64,000 bases of DNA from the NCBI GenBank assembly GCA_905147135.1, contig LR990041.1, positions 10,477,907-10,541,906 of the forward strand, in the 5' to 3' direction. How positions within the stretch are numbered: position 1 is the stretch's first letter; the number at the start of each line of letters is the position of its first letter. The stretch is from Blastobasis lacticolella. Taxonomy: Eukaryota; Arthropoda; Insecta; Lepidoptera; Blastobasidae. Shown piece by piece: positions 34,511 to 45,780 of the stretch. The position numbers and the translations under genes were made by a program. The notes beneath the pieces are model-generated. The model searched no databases, was not told where the DNA came from, and saw only the letters and a program-made list of their open reading frames with translations.

Positions 34511-35019
34511 TGCTGTGATAAGTTATACAATCATTAGACCTGCTCTCCTATACGGCAGCGAGACTTGGCCCCTACTAGAGCGACACAGGCAGGAGCTGCG
34601 CGTCACGGAAATGAAGATGCTGCGGTGGATGTGAGGAGTTTTACGAAAGGATCGCGTTCGAAATTCTCACATTTGAGGTAGCCTTGGCGTCCGTGACATC
34701 GCAGAAAAGCTGCAAGAGTGCCGGCTTCGATGGTATGGCCACGTCCTGCGCAGACCGGCAAGTCATGTGGGGAACAAGTGTCTGGCCATGCCGCCCCCGC
34801 CAGGCACGGGAAGGAGAGGCCGGCCCAAGAAGCAATGGCATGACGTAGTCAGAACGGATATGCGTGCCAAAAAGCTCACCACTAAGGATGCCGAAGACCG
34901 AGCCAAGTGGGCAAAGAGTAGAAGGAAGGCGGACCCTGGGCCCTCGCGTGCCGCGTGGGGGTGCAACCGGGACATTACCTCAAGATGATGATGATGATGA
35001 TGATGCTGTGATAAGTTAT
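34511..35019 (+). mobile_element. RTE-like LINE, 5'-truncated insertion with 16-bp target duplication
   Basis: Perfect direct repeats TGCTGTGATAAGTTAT at 34511-34526 and 35004-35019 bound a 477-bp insertion. It encodes the LINE C terminus: LLYGSETWPLLERH, EMKMLRWM, then (after two stops) RWYGHVLRRP and, in the frame at 34767-34988, GRRGRPKKQWHDVVRTDMRA and DRAKWAKSRRKADPG. The 3' tail is (GATGAT)n. The stops at TGAGGAGTT and TTTGAGGTAG disable it. The tail matches SINE-A. Confidence 0.93.
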
Positions 35020-36691
35020 GCCATTTTTAAAAGCCCAAATTAATCTCCCATAAAATAATATTACATATTCCCTTTAACCGCGGCATTTCCCGGTCACTAT
35101 CCACAAACCCGCAACCCTTCCGACCGCATAATAGCACTGCGTCACCATGATTATCCGGTAATGGTGTAGTCCGATGGAATTATACAGCAATTTATCATTT
35201 TCACGGTGTATTTGGCAAAATGTCATTATTCATTTCGATTCGTAAATGGCGATGGGGGGACGTAAACCTTGCTACACCTACTGTTGACCCAAATTGGGCG
35301 AGGTGGCGGTTCCTGAAGACTATTGTGCACCCTTTATAGCATTATAAACGACCACGGCATGGTGATTTCTTTCCTATCGTACACGCTGATTTGTTATCAA
35401 GCCCTACTTTCTTTCTAGGACAGGAAACAATAAAAAACAGCCGAACGTAAATGCTAACTTTAACGCCTTTCGGTAGCTGTAATGTTACTTTTTAATCGCC
35501 CATAAATTATGTTTCACTTGTAAGTTATGTAAGTAGCATAATATACTTTCGAGTTAAATATGCCACTGATTAGTAAATTTATACCCTGTCATGACTAACA
35601 ACAATTTAAACACAATGTATTATACAAAATATATCACATTAAGCAACACAATAACAAAAATAAAATACAAGGAAAACCAACCGTATCTTTCTTACTCAGA
35701 AACTTTTTTCTAATCACAGTCTTCAATCATTATTCAATAATTTTTCAAAGCCGCCATTTCCCCCAATGATTTTAATATAACAAACAATTGTAAACTGAAT
35801 AAGCTTGAGCCCGCGTCGTATTCCCCAAGACGACCGAATTACAAATGAAAAATGGTAATTGTCATTAAACAGACAAACTCGTAATTTATAAAGAGGTCTG
35901 AAGATAAATAAGAAGTATTAAATTTGGGCGTTGAGTAGAGTCGGTTTTCGCGACATTGCGGGCTCAAAACATGGCCAAAGCTGAGGATCATGAAAGCCGC
36001 GGAATTGTGTAATTTCATACTTAATTAACCTTTCTTCTAGCAGATTTAGCATTCCTTTTCTATTGATTGCGTTTCAAAACTTATTTAAAGAGTTATTGCC
36101 TACAAAACTGCAAACACCTTTGTTATAGAACTCAGCCAAGCCTGAGAATTCCGTCTGGATAGGTGACTACGAGAGTTATCGATTTCAGTCGCCTAGCAAA
36201 CAATGGTTGGATTATTGTGTTGTAGTTGAATGGAAATTCCTCACAATGGATGCAATGAAACATCCGAGGAAATGGTGGTACACTCAAATTCCTACTTAGT
36301 TATTAGAACAAAAATTTAAATATCGTTGTTTGAAATGCCCGAAAAAAAAGTTATAGAAAAGATTATTTACCTATTGACCGGAAAGTTTTAAAAATCATGC
36401 CTGACGATACCTTAAATATTGGTTGCTTTCAGTTGCTTAGTTAGAAAGTTTATTATGTTGGTGTCATTCAGTATAATTTGAAGACATAGAGTTTGTTGCG
36501 TTAGGTTCTTCAGAATAACACATAAGCTACAATTTATCCAGAAATTCAACTTACTTCCCGTGGGAATGACGAAGTCGCAGGCAATACTTATTTTTTCTCA
36601 TAAACAATTCTGTAATAAAAATACACAAATTATGCCTAATGACATTTAAACAGACAGACAGGCAGACGTAGAGGGGATACATTGTCTAGCT
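35020..36691. other. No gene seen
   Basis: 35040-35340 is GC-moderate and non-repetitive, the rest AT-rich. A partial repeat-H-like block lies near 36138-36240. Confidence 0.5.
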
Positions 36692-36897
36692 TAGGGTACG
36701 TCCAGATCTCACGAAGGCGCAGTTGCAGCAACGGCTTGCGTACCTCTCGCGAACGTGCTGCAACGGTCTACCTTTTTCTTAATTCACTATCTCTTGGTTG
36801 ACTATTTTAGCTTTAAGTCTTTCATTATACCATTTTGCGCATGAAGTTTAAATAAATAAAGAGCGCATTTGCGAGATCTGGGCGCTGCACGTGGACA
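36692..36897. mobile_element. Possible MITE
   Basis: GGGTACGTCCAGATCTCACG at the left is mirrored by GCAGCGCCCAGATCTCGC read inward from the right. The interior is AT-rich. Borders and duplication are unresolved. Confidence 0.4.
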
Positions 36898-37527
36898 ATT
36901 AATAAAAAGTCTATTTTCATAAAATGATAAAATTGGTCTTTGCGTTTTCCGCTTCAATATTATGACCTTAATTATGGGCCCTTTGAAACTCGTAGAAAGA
37001 CACGGTTTGTTGCGTCGACGTCGACACGAACCCGAGGCAAAAATAACGTAATTCTCTTTACAACTTCCCCCAAACTGTATATCATGTTTCTATTTTCTGA
37101 GGCTTCCGGTTATGTGAGGGAAAGGGTTTCGCTGTCCAATAACAAAATCAATATCGCTAGTAGGAGCCCATATTGTAGGCTTAAAACTATTACTGGGTCG
37201 CGAAGGACTCGGCTCCCAAGGTACGGTGGCATGTCGTTCCGGGAAATAATTTGTTATTAACTTATTCAGTTGATTGAAAAATCAATGAGGAATGATGTAG
37301 GGTTATACTGGTAAGACGTATAGGACATGTTTGTGTGTTTTCTGAAACTTTAATACTTACATTAAAAATTTAATGCAGAGATAAATATTAAAAGTTTATT
37401 ATTTTTCACACAATAATTTATGAGAAACGAAGACAAGCGTATCTCTCGGGCAAAACGCCGCCGGCATTGAGCAGAAGTGTTGCGGTGTTCCTCTTGTAAG
37501 GCGATAAAATGTTAATTACATGCCATG
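36898..37527. other. No gene supported
   Basis: A 106-codon plus frame (36940-37260) has mixed composition and no recognised domain. It could be an exon, but nothing supports it. Confidence 0.35.
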
Positions 37528-37646
37528 GCCGTTTTCACAAAACTTAGGAATCGCCTAAGTTCCGTCTTAACTAGTTTTTAGCTAATCGGCAACGTCGAAA
37601 TTGAGATAAGAAATGACTTAGCCTAACTAAGTTTAGTGAAGACGGC
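37528..37646. mobile_element. MITE, 119 bp (repeat F family ends)
   Basis: Terminal repeats GCCGTTTTCACAAAACTTAG and, from the right inward, GCCGTCTTCACTAAACTTAG. The left end continues GAATCGCCTAA, as in the 39302 element, so both belong to one family. Non-coding. Confidence 0.75.
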
Positions 37647-37671
37647 AATTAGGCTCTTTAGTCCGAGTTTC

Positions 37672-37711
37672 GAAGGGCCTAAAGGGCCTAAGGGGCCTAA
37701 AGGGCCTCCAA
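37672..37711 (+). repeat. Short tandem repeat of AAGGGCCTA
   Basis: Four units of AAGGGCCT(A)A of 9-10 bases. Confidence 0.85.
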
Positions 37712-38136
37712 TGTGTATATGACGCTATATTATCAATAGAAACCGCGACCGATGGCTTCTCTGGAGTGATCATGCGTGCGTTGTGATCGTATGAGGCCTG
37801 TATTAGTTGTGTAACTTCTCACTGTGAAAGCTCGCCAATTGCTCATCATGGCAACATGGTATATTGAATGTTTTGTTTGCGAAATCTGAAACCCCAAATC
37901 AAACATACCAAGTATCAAGTATCTAATAAAAGCACGTCTTATTATACTAACTTATAAAGTCATATTGAGGTCGGTCCATCCACATACATTACAATCCATG
38001 TTCGCTCACACTACAATGATTACGAATTTTAGTAGAAAATCCCGTTGCTTGACGTGTAGAAACAAGGAGTCAGAAACTGAAGCGCGCAATATTTTGAACG
38101 TTCGCCATGTTGCTAAAAAAAAAGTTTCTTAGGTAT

Positions 38137-38420
38137 ATATGTTAAATAAGGCCGTGTGGTGTCCGGCAGAGTAGAATAGCACCAACCCCTTACACTCGTG
38201 GGTGTCGTACAAGGCGACTAATGTTTTCGAGGCAAAAGATCTAAGCGCCTCCATAGACTGGAAAATGGGCAGCAGCATTTTCCATTGTTATATTATAACA
38301 CTGCGATCTCCAACCCGCCTGCCAAGCGTGGAGATTATGGCAATAACCTCCCTTTTTGTGGGAGAGGCCCTACGTCCTGCAGTGGACTGTTATGGGCTGT
38401 GATGATGATATGTTAAATAA
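38137..38420 (+). mobile_element. Complete SINE-B with 13-bp target site duplication
   Basis: Perfect direct repeats ATATGTTAAATAA at 38137-38149 and 38408-38420 bound a 258-bp element (38150-38407). It runs from GGCCGTGTGGTGTCCGGCAG through CGATCTCCAACCCGCCTGCC to GGACTGTTATGGGCTGTGAT and GATG. It has a GATGAT tail and no poly(A). The tail region (GAGAGGCC..CCTGCAGTGG) resembles the 3' end of the LINE at 14.4 kb. No clear tRNA-type A/B boxes are seen in the head. The 66-codon frame inside is incidental. Confidence 0.88.
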
Positions 38421-38639
38421 ATTTCTGAAATCGGCTGTTTAAGCCCTTTTTTATAACGCCTGTCTAAGGACACTTGATTTTTTAGAGACGTATCCAACCA
38501 TACCTTAACTATGCAATTTTAACTATATTTCAGTGTCTAAATACATTCGGGAATATTTCCATATAAACAGGGTTGGATTAGATATTTATTAAATATAATT
38601 TTAATACTCAATTAATGCTGTACCTGTCCACAATTTTAC

Positions 38640-38780
38640 ATTTATTGAGGTTCTCTACCATCACCCCGGCAACGCGTGGGTGATGCCTCTGGTATTGCAA
38701 ACGTCCATAGGCTGCGGTGACTGCTTACCATCAGGCAGGCCGTAAGCTTGTTTGCCACCTTGGTGGTATAAAAAAAAGAA
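38640..38780 (+). mobile_element. Family C LINE 3' UTR, with A-rich end
   Basis: GATGCCTCTGGTATTGCAAA, CGTCCATAGGCTGCGGTGAC, ACCATCAGGCAGGCCGTAAG, then CTTGTTTGCCACC and an A-rich end near 38770. The same order occurs after the LINE C terminus at 2.7 kb. Confidence 0.75.
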
Positions 38781-38814
38781 ATTTTAAATGTTCATACATT
38801 TTATAAATCAGTAA

Positions 38815-38888
38815 TCATCATCATCATGGCGTTAATGTCCCGGTTGTGCTCTCGCGCATGAGGGCGCAGGGTCCGCCTTGACCATTAT
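38815..38888 (-). mobile_element. SINE-A or LINE 3' tail fragment, minus strand
   Basis: ATCATCATCATGGCGTTAAT, then GTGCTCTCGCGCATGAGGGC, then GGTCCGCCTTGACCAT: the SINE-A tail only. Confidence 0.75.
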
Positions 38889-39301
38889 TTATGAACGACT
38901 AGTACATAATTCATATATGCATTCAAAGAAATTTCTTTGTTGTTTTAGTGAAGGAAAGTATCGTGAACAAACTTGCGTGTCTGAGATTAATTAGGAGGCT
39001 TGTCAAGTCTACCAATCCGCATTGGGCCTGCGTGGTGAACCCTTAATCCCTCAATAAGAGCCTATGCCCTAGTAGTTTAAACGTGTATAGGCTGACGACG
39101 ACGGTGATAACGCACGGACTGCACCCTCGTTGCAGCGGTATTTTCTAATATAATAACAACATAATACACCCACAATGCAGTTTTGTTTATTACTAGTAGT
39201 AACAATTACAGTTGGACTACCTGATTTAGACCCTGGTTTTGCAATAGTCTGTGTGTTATAGAGAAGTGTGAGCTTCTGCCTCGAATTGAAACTCTGATGC
39301 T

Positions 39302-39539
39302 CGTTTTCACCAAACATAGGAATCGCCTAAATTCGATGCCCGAATACTTAGGAATTGCTCTACCACGCCGTCACCAGTTCAGATTAGTATGTGGCACTTT
39401 ATAGTTTACCAACATTACAACGAGAATCCATAGCTAAATCTAGGTAGAGGTTTGGTGAAATAGACCAATTGACTAAGCCCATTCCTAAAGATAAAAGTTT
39501 CCTCATTAGGTAATGTTTAATTTGAATATAGTGAAAACG
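39302..39539 (+). mobile_element. MITE-like repeat F, about 238 bp
   Basis: Ends: CGTTTTCACCAAACATAGGA on the left and, read inward from the right, CCGTTTTCACTATATTCAAA. The interior matches 3918-4060 in inverse orientation. No coding capacity. Confidence 0.65.
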
Positions 39540-39998
39540 GATGTGATTCTACTCTGTGCACCCGTATATAAATTTTATTCACTTTATGTCCATCCCAAAG
39601 GTCTGTTACTTTCGGGCCTACATTCAAAAATTTCAGAGTTTTTTTTATATCAATATTACAACCCATTCTTACCATTGCAGACAGCCTCACTCATCGTAAA
39701 AAACTTCTTGATTGAAAATAAACTTCAGAGCAATTAACAAAGTTGGTAAAAATATTACTCTATGCCATTGAAACGGACGCAAATCTGTGCCAATACTTGA
39801 ATGAAGGCCGCAAAACGTATCAACATAAGTTGATAACAACGTCGTCCATTCACCTAATGTTGTTACTGGACATCCGTGCTGAGAGCGTTTAGTCACGCAA
39901 CCGATTAGTTTGTTGTTGGACGAAACTTTGACCGCCCCTTAGTGGGACCGGAGCATTTATCTGGTCGCGGTTGGACCGCCTCCTGGCTTCTTGGCCAC
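39540..39998. other. No gene seen
   Basis: Short frames only. Confidence 0.5.
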
Positions 39999-40040
39999 AA
40001 CCGCCAACCGCCAACCGCCAACCGCCAACCGCCAACCGCG
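39999..40040 (+). repeat. 7-bp tandem repeat (AACCGCC)x6
   Basis: Six units, the last ending CGCG. It produces the NRQPP repeats of the open frame 39942-40163, which is otherwise unremarkable. Confidence 0.95.
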
Positions 40041-41044
40041 TCAACACGGATTTGGGGATTCAAGTTCAGGTTCTATTTGACTGTTGAGCCTGGATTAAAT
40101 GAATTAAGTCGGAGGTATAAACTGTATCAGCTTTATTGCAAAACGAGTTACTGTTACCAGTAAACTGTTAGACAATAGACTTGACAAATGTGAAGTAATT
40201 GAAAAAAATATTTTTATGCCAGAGAACCTCGATGCACTGCTGCCGTAACAACGCAAGCAGCGTTGTCGTGTTGCTATTCGGTTGTAAAGGTAAATGGTTT
40301 AGTTTTCACCCCTGATTTTCCCTATCGTTACATTGATTAAAGACCACGCCACACAGTTTCATTGCTTTACTTTATTTTATTTACTTAAGGAAGGCCAACA
40401 GCAGTTGTTACAATAAAAAAATAGCATTACATAGCCAATCATAGGCTTAAAAAAATACTTAATGTACGTTAAATACACTTAATCAAACCTAAATTATTGA
40501 ATAATGGACATCTACAGTTCTCTCTTCTCTTTACCTAATTAACGTTACGTTCATTTATAAAAAAACAGTCGTCATGACAATACAATTCTCTACCAAACCC
40601 ATTTCATGTAAAGTTTTATGTTCAATTTTAGTCGAATTAAGAAGTATAAAGCTTTCCTGTGTATTTACGGTTGCGAAAGTTTCAAGGGTGGAGATCCACG
40701 AGACTTATCCCCGACGCCAGTGATCTAACTTGTTTACAACGCTCGCGATACGAGTTGCGAACTTTTCAGAGGTAATCCCTAAAATTCGCGAGGCCACAGA
40801 ATCATTATCCGCGGGCCAATTTATTATGACGATAAAATGTTTATTTCTGATGTCTTATTTGAATCAGTTTAAGGCTTTTACGGTGTAATAAAAGTAGAAA
40901 AATTCTGAAATATTTCATAAGGTTTCAGTTTCAGTTTATATTTAGATCCTAATTTTATATTATGATGCTATCTAAGAAGTTTTACCCCGTGTGATGTCCG
41001 CACGCCATATTCATTTTCCACACCCTTGCCCCACCAGCAGCAGT
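40041..41044. other. No gene seen
   Basis: A fragment resembling repeat H lies near 40235-40330 (CTGCCGTAACAACGCAAGC). The remainder is AT-rich. Confidence 0.45.
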
Positions 41045-41137
41045 TAATCGTAAAAGAGCGATCCATTGATCCGTTGCGCTTCTATAGTTTGCTCTCGCTT
41101 ATGACTCGGATAACCACTAGGCCACGCTCCGAGTACC
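41045..41137 (-). mobile_element. tRNA-like SINE head, decayed
   Basis: On the minus strand GCGTGGCCTAGTGGTTATCC contains a good A box (TGGCCTAGTGG), followed by a tRNA-like anticodon arm region. The B box is not preserved. Confidence 0.5.
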
Positions 41138-41545
41138 TACGAGTATTGAATAGAAAAGGTATTCGTTCTTCCATCTAATATGTTTCCCAATTGACTGATC
41201 GCAAATCAACCTTTGACAATACCGCTCTTTTTACAAAATTAATTTGCGAAATAGGCGAAAAGCTATTAACCGTAATGGATTTAAGGCCTTATTTGGATAT
41301 CCAGTTTCACCAACAAACGAAAGTTGGGCCGAACAAAATTACTCGAAAATTCTACATCAAAAACATTATTTAGCTGCTCTCGATGCCCTTTATCTATACA
41401 GTGACTATTATCACTGTGTGATTATAATACTAGCGCAGCTTGAATTTATATAATGTTGTTATGTGTTTTTTGTAGAAAAATATAATCAATAAACTAAGAT
41501 ATTTCCTATTAAACTAACCAATTTGAGATTAGCATTCGCTTCTAT
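41138..41545. other. No gene seen
   Basis: Two overlapping plus frames of 60-69 codons (41191-41453), neither recognisable. Confidence 0.45.
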
Positions 41546-41800
41546 TTATTGATACGACACGACTCCCACTTTCTCCTTCATTTCATTATCATCATCCGAG
41601 CGGTCAGTCACGACTTCTGACAATCCCGCTTTCCGGCCCATTTTCCTCCATTTCACCCGGTCTTGGGCATCCTCACGTCGTAAGCTATTGGCTCTCGCAT
41701 TCGACTCGGCGATGTCAATCCATCGCTTCTTAGGCCTTCCGCGAGACCTCTTTCCTGACACCGGAAGGTTTAGGTACCTATTTCCCACGTATCCCTGGGG
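41546..41800 (-). mobile_element. RTE-like LINE C-terminal fragment, third lineage
   Basis: The minus frame 41788-41546 encodes GKRSRGRPKKRWIDIAESNA, then LRREDAQDRVKWRKMGRKAG, the C-terminal signature also seen at 34.8 kb but clearly diverged in sequence. A GATGATGATAATGAAATGAA tail follows near 41600. All upstream domains are missing. Confidence 0.85.
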
Positions 41801-42279
41801 CTTACGCTTTCTCTTTCACTTATTGCAACAAATTCGTTCTCGTTAGGGTCGTATAAAACAGAAAATTGAACGAACGTTTCGTAGCTTCATTTTTATAAAG
41901 ATTTTATTTGAAACCATGTCACACTCCGGCGAACCAATATCTCGCAATGTTTAGCCTACTCCACACCTGCGCAACTTTGCCACAGAAAACGGGCCCGTGT
42001 AATAGGTAGGACCTATAGTTGGTATGGTATACAGACATGTTGTGTGTGTTAGTCTACCCGCACGTTACAAACTATTTACTGTCTTCCAGCTAAGGTAAGG
42101 ACATGCCACAGATCGATAACAAGTAAACAAGATAGGAAACCAATTCGAGAGTTAGAATAGGACCACGATAAGTTGGCATTAACGGACAGTGGTAATATGT
42201 CTTTAGGTTGAACAGGCTTACTCTCAGTTTATTTTCTTATCTTGCATTTCTGTCGACAGTTATCTACTCAAAATGGTGG
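41801..42279. other. No gene seen
   Basis: AT-rich; nothing recognised. Confidence 0.5.
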
Positions 42280-42396
42280 CCTGGAATAAATCGCTTTAAG
42301 CGATAAGGCCGCTTGTTGCTTCTCCTGCTGTTCATTTGCAGTAACATTGTATTATTTTAAATGTGCAATAAAGCGTTATTCATTCATTCATTCAAT
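42280..42396 (+). mobile_element. LINE 3' UTR with AATAAA and (ATTC)n tail
   Basis: AATAAATCGCTTTAAGCGAT, AAGGCCGCTTGTTGCTTCTC, then GTGCAATAAAGCG and four ATTC units. This resembles a common lepidopteran non-LTR 3' end. Confidence 0.6.
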
Positions 42397-42734
42397 TATA
42401 AAGTGAGGATATGGCAATATCAATTGGATAATCTGTCATTGTCAGTCCTTGTCAGACTTTCTTGTAAACATTCAGTTATTTGGTCACTATTAGCTTGAAC
42501 ATGTACTTTTAGTTTGTCTAAATTATTAATCATTAACCATGCTGAAAATTATCTCCTATATTTTTCATAACTCACGAATATCAGTCCTACAGTAATCAAA
42601 TTGTTTGTTATGACTTTTATGAATGACGTTCTGTGACGTTTAAAAAACTTATCATAAGTTGCCATTCAGATATTTTTAAAGCGCCGCCAACTTATCGTTG
42701 TCTTATTCTATAAGTTTCATTCATCATTATGTAA

Positions 42735-43050
42735 ACAATGGCGCAGAATGTCCACTGCCGGGTATAGCCGTTCCACTAAGAATTCCACACCGATCGCCTT
42801 TGTTCCTCTTGCATCCGCAGCCCCCACGAACTTTACTAACTTGTCCGTTCATCTCGTGGGGGACCGTGCTACGAACCCACTGTCCACAGGGCTATGATTC
42901 TGGTACGGAACTCGTCTCAGTTGCAGTAACATTACAATTGCATCGCATGTCAAACGTGTGATTGTTATTCAAATGACAGATGTTGAGTTGCTACTTTCAT
43001 GAGTTCGAACTTTTCCACAATTCGTTTTCTGGTAGTTTAGTTGCATTATG
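42735..43050 (+). repeat. Interspersed repeat I
   Basis: 42907-43040 aligns with 54430-54595 (shared CATCGCATGTCAAA, ACAGATGTTGAG, TTCGAACTTTT or GTCGAACTTTT, TTCTGGTA). 42740-42775 (ATGTAAACAATGGCGC) also recurs near 54823 in a different order. The element is unidentified. Confidence 0.6.
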
Positions 43051-44059
43051 GTTTTATATGGTTGTTGGGACTCCAATAAATAAATTAATTAATAAATTAC
43101 TAAGTTGCATCTTTCTTTGTTGTCAAACTGCCTTTAATTCTGTCAACGAAAACGTGTCAAAGGTCGAACAATGATTTAACTGCACTTTAACTGGGATGAT
43201 GTTGAGACTGAATCGATACCTTGACGTAGTTATAGTAACATCACAGTTACATTGCAACATAATAACAACTGCATTGCACACCAGAATCGGTACCCAGGTT
43301 TGCGACTCTGGAACTATGTCAGTAACTACTACTAAGTCAGTAACTTTAGTTTTACTATGGATATCTTCAGTTCTGGTCCAATCATGAAGTGAAACTCCGG
43401 GTAGCTCATTCCATTGCGCGCCGATAGAGTTTGAGCTTATGGTATATAAATATATAAAAAGCGCATGATAAAAATAGGCTTGAGACCGCCCATATAGACT
43501 TGAGCTCGCCCATTTTGGTTCGATCCCGCCTATTTGGCATGACGTCAATGACGACGTGGTGGGGTCAACTAACAGTTGCTAGGACGGTAAGTGGCCACCA
43601 TACTAACGTCTCCGATTCGAATGTCATTACTGCCAGCAAACACTGATTAAAGACGAGAGTTATTTTGGACTTGAATATTTCCGCAATTACCCTAACGTTG
43701 CCTAATCGAGTTGGACCTTATTTTATATATTGTAAACTAAATTATTTTTCACAACTTGTAAAACTAAATCAGTCAAATACGACAACAATTTCGATTTTTC
43801 CGGTCCCAAACATATCTGAACAACCTGTTAAGTATTGCGGCGAAATCGAATATCTTATTTATGATTAACACAAAGATTGGAAAGTTAGCCGTCTTCATGG
43901 TTAAGTAGAGCAGCCTTCTAGATAAAATGCTAACCATCAGCTTGACAAGCAATTTGATTGTCAAACCCAAATTTGTAAACAAACTATTGTACCCGAATGG
44001 CGACTAGTTCTAAGTCGAACGAGATTCACATATAATTTCCTATCTGAGGATGTGAAGGA
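43051..44059. other. No gene supported
   Basis: The 141-codon minus frame 43123-43548 contains WNELPGVSLHDW, faintly like a LINE C terminus, but it continues without other support. Otherwise AT-rich. Confidence 0.4.
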
Positions 44060-44240
44060 AATAACTGTTTCTAAAATATTAAAAATAAATAAATAAATAT
44101 TCGTGGACACAGCGCCATCTAGTCCCAAACTAAGCAAAGCTTGTACTATGGGTGCTAGATAACTGATAAGTAGTATATCAGTTTTACTTTCTTTACATAC
44201 TTACTTTTTTTTTAAATACATACTTACTATACATAGAACA
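44060..44240 (+). repeat. Interspersed repeat D
   Basis: (AAAT)n, then ATTCGTGGACACAGCGCCAT, CTAGTCCCAAACTAAGCAAA and GCTTGTACTATGGGTGCTAG. The reverse complement of the first part is at 62318-62400. It is an abundant retroelement end in moths. Confidence 0.75.
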
Positions 44241-44299
44241 CCCAACAGCCTTGATTAAAGTCGCACGTAGCTGTTGGTTTCAAGAGATACAAAGTTAAT

Positions 44300-44362
44300 C
44301 GCTGAGAAAGTGTGGAGGGAGGCCCACGCCCAGCAGCGGACATCCTGCAGCTAAGATGATGA
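44300..44362 (+). mobile_element. Tail of the 14.4-kb LINE family
   Basis: GGAGGGAGGCCCACGCCCAG, then CAGCGGACATCC, ending AAGATGATGAC. It matches the LINE end GGGAGGCCTATGCCCAGCAG. Confidence 0.65.
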
Positions 44363-44394
44363 CAATTATACTTTACAGATATTTTTTATTCTAC

Positions 44395-44740
44395 GCTGTG
44401 ACAAACGAGAATATGCGTAACTGTCGAGAAGATGGTAAGCGATAACTGTCGCCCATAACATCTACAATTAATGAATTTACGTTGAAGCCAACAAAAATGT
44501 AGAACCGCAGGTGCGTTGTCACTGTGACGACTAAGATGAAATGTCTCATACCTGTAATTGCGCTGGCTACCTTATCCTTTAAACCGGAATACGACAATGC
44601 AAGCATTGTTGCTTGGCGGCAGAAATATAAAAGGCGATGGCAGGCAGACTCCTTCGGCTTGACAGAGTCCTACTACCCCAAAGTTATAAAAAGCAAAGTT
44701 ATAAAGCTACCCTAAAGTAAAAAAAAAAAAAAAAAAAAAG
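44395..44740 (-). repeat. Interspersed repeat H, minus strand, beside an A21 run
   Basis: The reverse complement gives TTTCTGCCGCCAAGCAACAA, GGATAAGGTAGCCAGCGCAA and ACAGTGACAACGCACCTGCG, as at 25.1 and 29.5 kb. An uninterrupted A run (44719-44739) sits at its 5' side, so it is probably a separate poly(A) remnant. Confidence 0.75.
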
Positions 44741-45234
44741 TTAATGATCAAGTAAAAACCAGGGTTACAAAGGTCTTTATCGCATACAATAGAAATAAAA
44801 TAGATTCACAAGGATTTGGTATCGTTACCAAATAAAGGTGGCCTTATCGTTTTTCTCAAAGAACGAATAGAATATTCCACAAAATTTCCGTAATTCAATA
44901 TAGCCTACTTTGCTCCGAAGCGATTGTTTACATTTCTGATCTTTGAGTTGATATGGATCTTATGTGCTTATAAGTTTGTTTTCGAGTCTGAATATGGGAA
45001 GAGCAATATTAACTTTCTCGTTTTGTCGGTTACATACTTAATCTACGTCTTTAAAATTGGGTTAATATGTTTTTGTTGGGATAAAATCGGTTTGTCATTG
45101 TTTTCCCTTTTGGCCACCAGTTAACCTAGTTTATTTACCTCGTGAATCTGATAATGGGTTTACTCCAACATGATTACATCAATAAAAATTTATTTCGTCA
45201 AGGAAAAAAAGTTTTAGGGCAACCTCGGCTCCCA
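44741..45234. other. No gene seen
   Basis: AT-rich short frames only. Confidence 0.5.
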
Positions 45235-45444
45235 AGGGTTTGTATATATATACATAGTATAAAACAAAGTCGATTTCCGCCGCTGTGCCTATGTATCTAT
45301 GTAGGTATCGTACGCTTAGATCTTTTAAACTACGCAACGGAATTTAATGCGGTATACAACAATAGATAGAGTTATTAAAGAGGAAAGGTTATAAGCAAAA
45401 AAAAGAGGTAGGTAAGGTAAAGTAGGTCGCGCAGGGTTCACTAG
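45235..45444 (+). mobile_element. Helitron-like element, short
   Basis: It shares its 3' part with 47717-47890: TTATAAGCAA, AAAAGAGGTAGGTAAGGTAA, AGTAGGTCGCGC, then TTCACTAG. It ends CTAG (45441-45444) before T. The 5' border is not certain. Confidence 0.55.
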
Positions 45445-45449
45445 TGCAC

Positions 45450-45780
45450 TATATTTTTATTTTTTATGCGATAGGCAAACAGGCAAGCGGGCCACCGGAT
45501 GAAAAGTGGTCCACTGCCTATAGACATTAGCCACACCGAGAGTAACACGTTACTCTGGCAGCAAAAAAGCAAATGTCCCTCCACTGCCAAAGACGGTTCT
45601 CCGAATTCCCACCCCATGGAGCACAGGAAACCTTACTCAGCGGCAGAAACACAATACTATTTAAAAGAGTAGGTATTGTTTAGCTGCGGTATTCTGTAAG
45701 GTGGAGGTACTTCCCCAGTCGGTCGGCTCCAATTCGAACGGGATACCCCGCTATGCCCTACCTCTCTAAAATACAAACAA
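45450..45780 (-). mobile_element. Family C LINE 3' UTR, longest copy, minus strand
   Basis: The reverse complement runs AGGGCATAGCGGGGTATCCC, GAAGTACCTCCACCTTACAG, GCCGCTGAGTAAGGTTTCCT and GGCCCGCTTGCCTGTTTGCC to an A-rich end. It links fragments seen separately at 12.9, 38.7 and 46.7 kb. Confidence 0.75.

Noticed and set aside
43123..43548. 141-codon minus frame as a LINE C terminus or gene
   Set aside because: Only one WNELP-like word supports it. The rest has no homology I can see.
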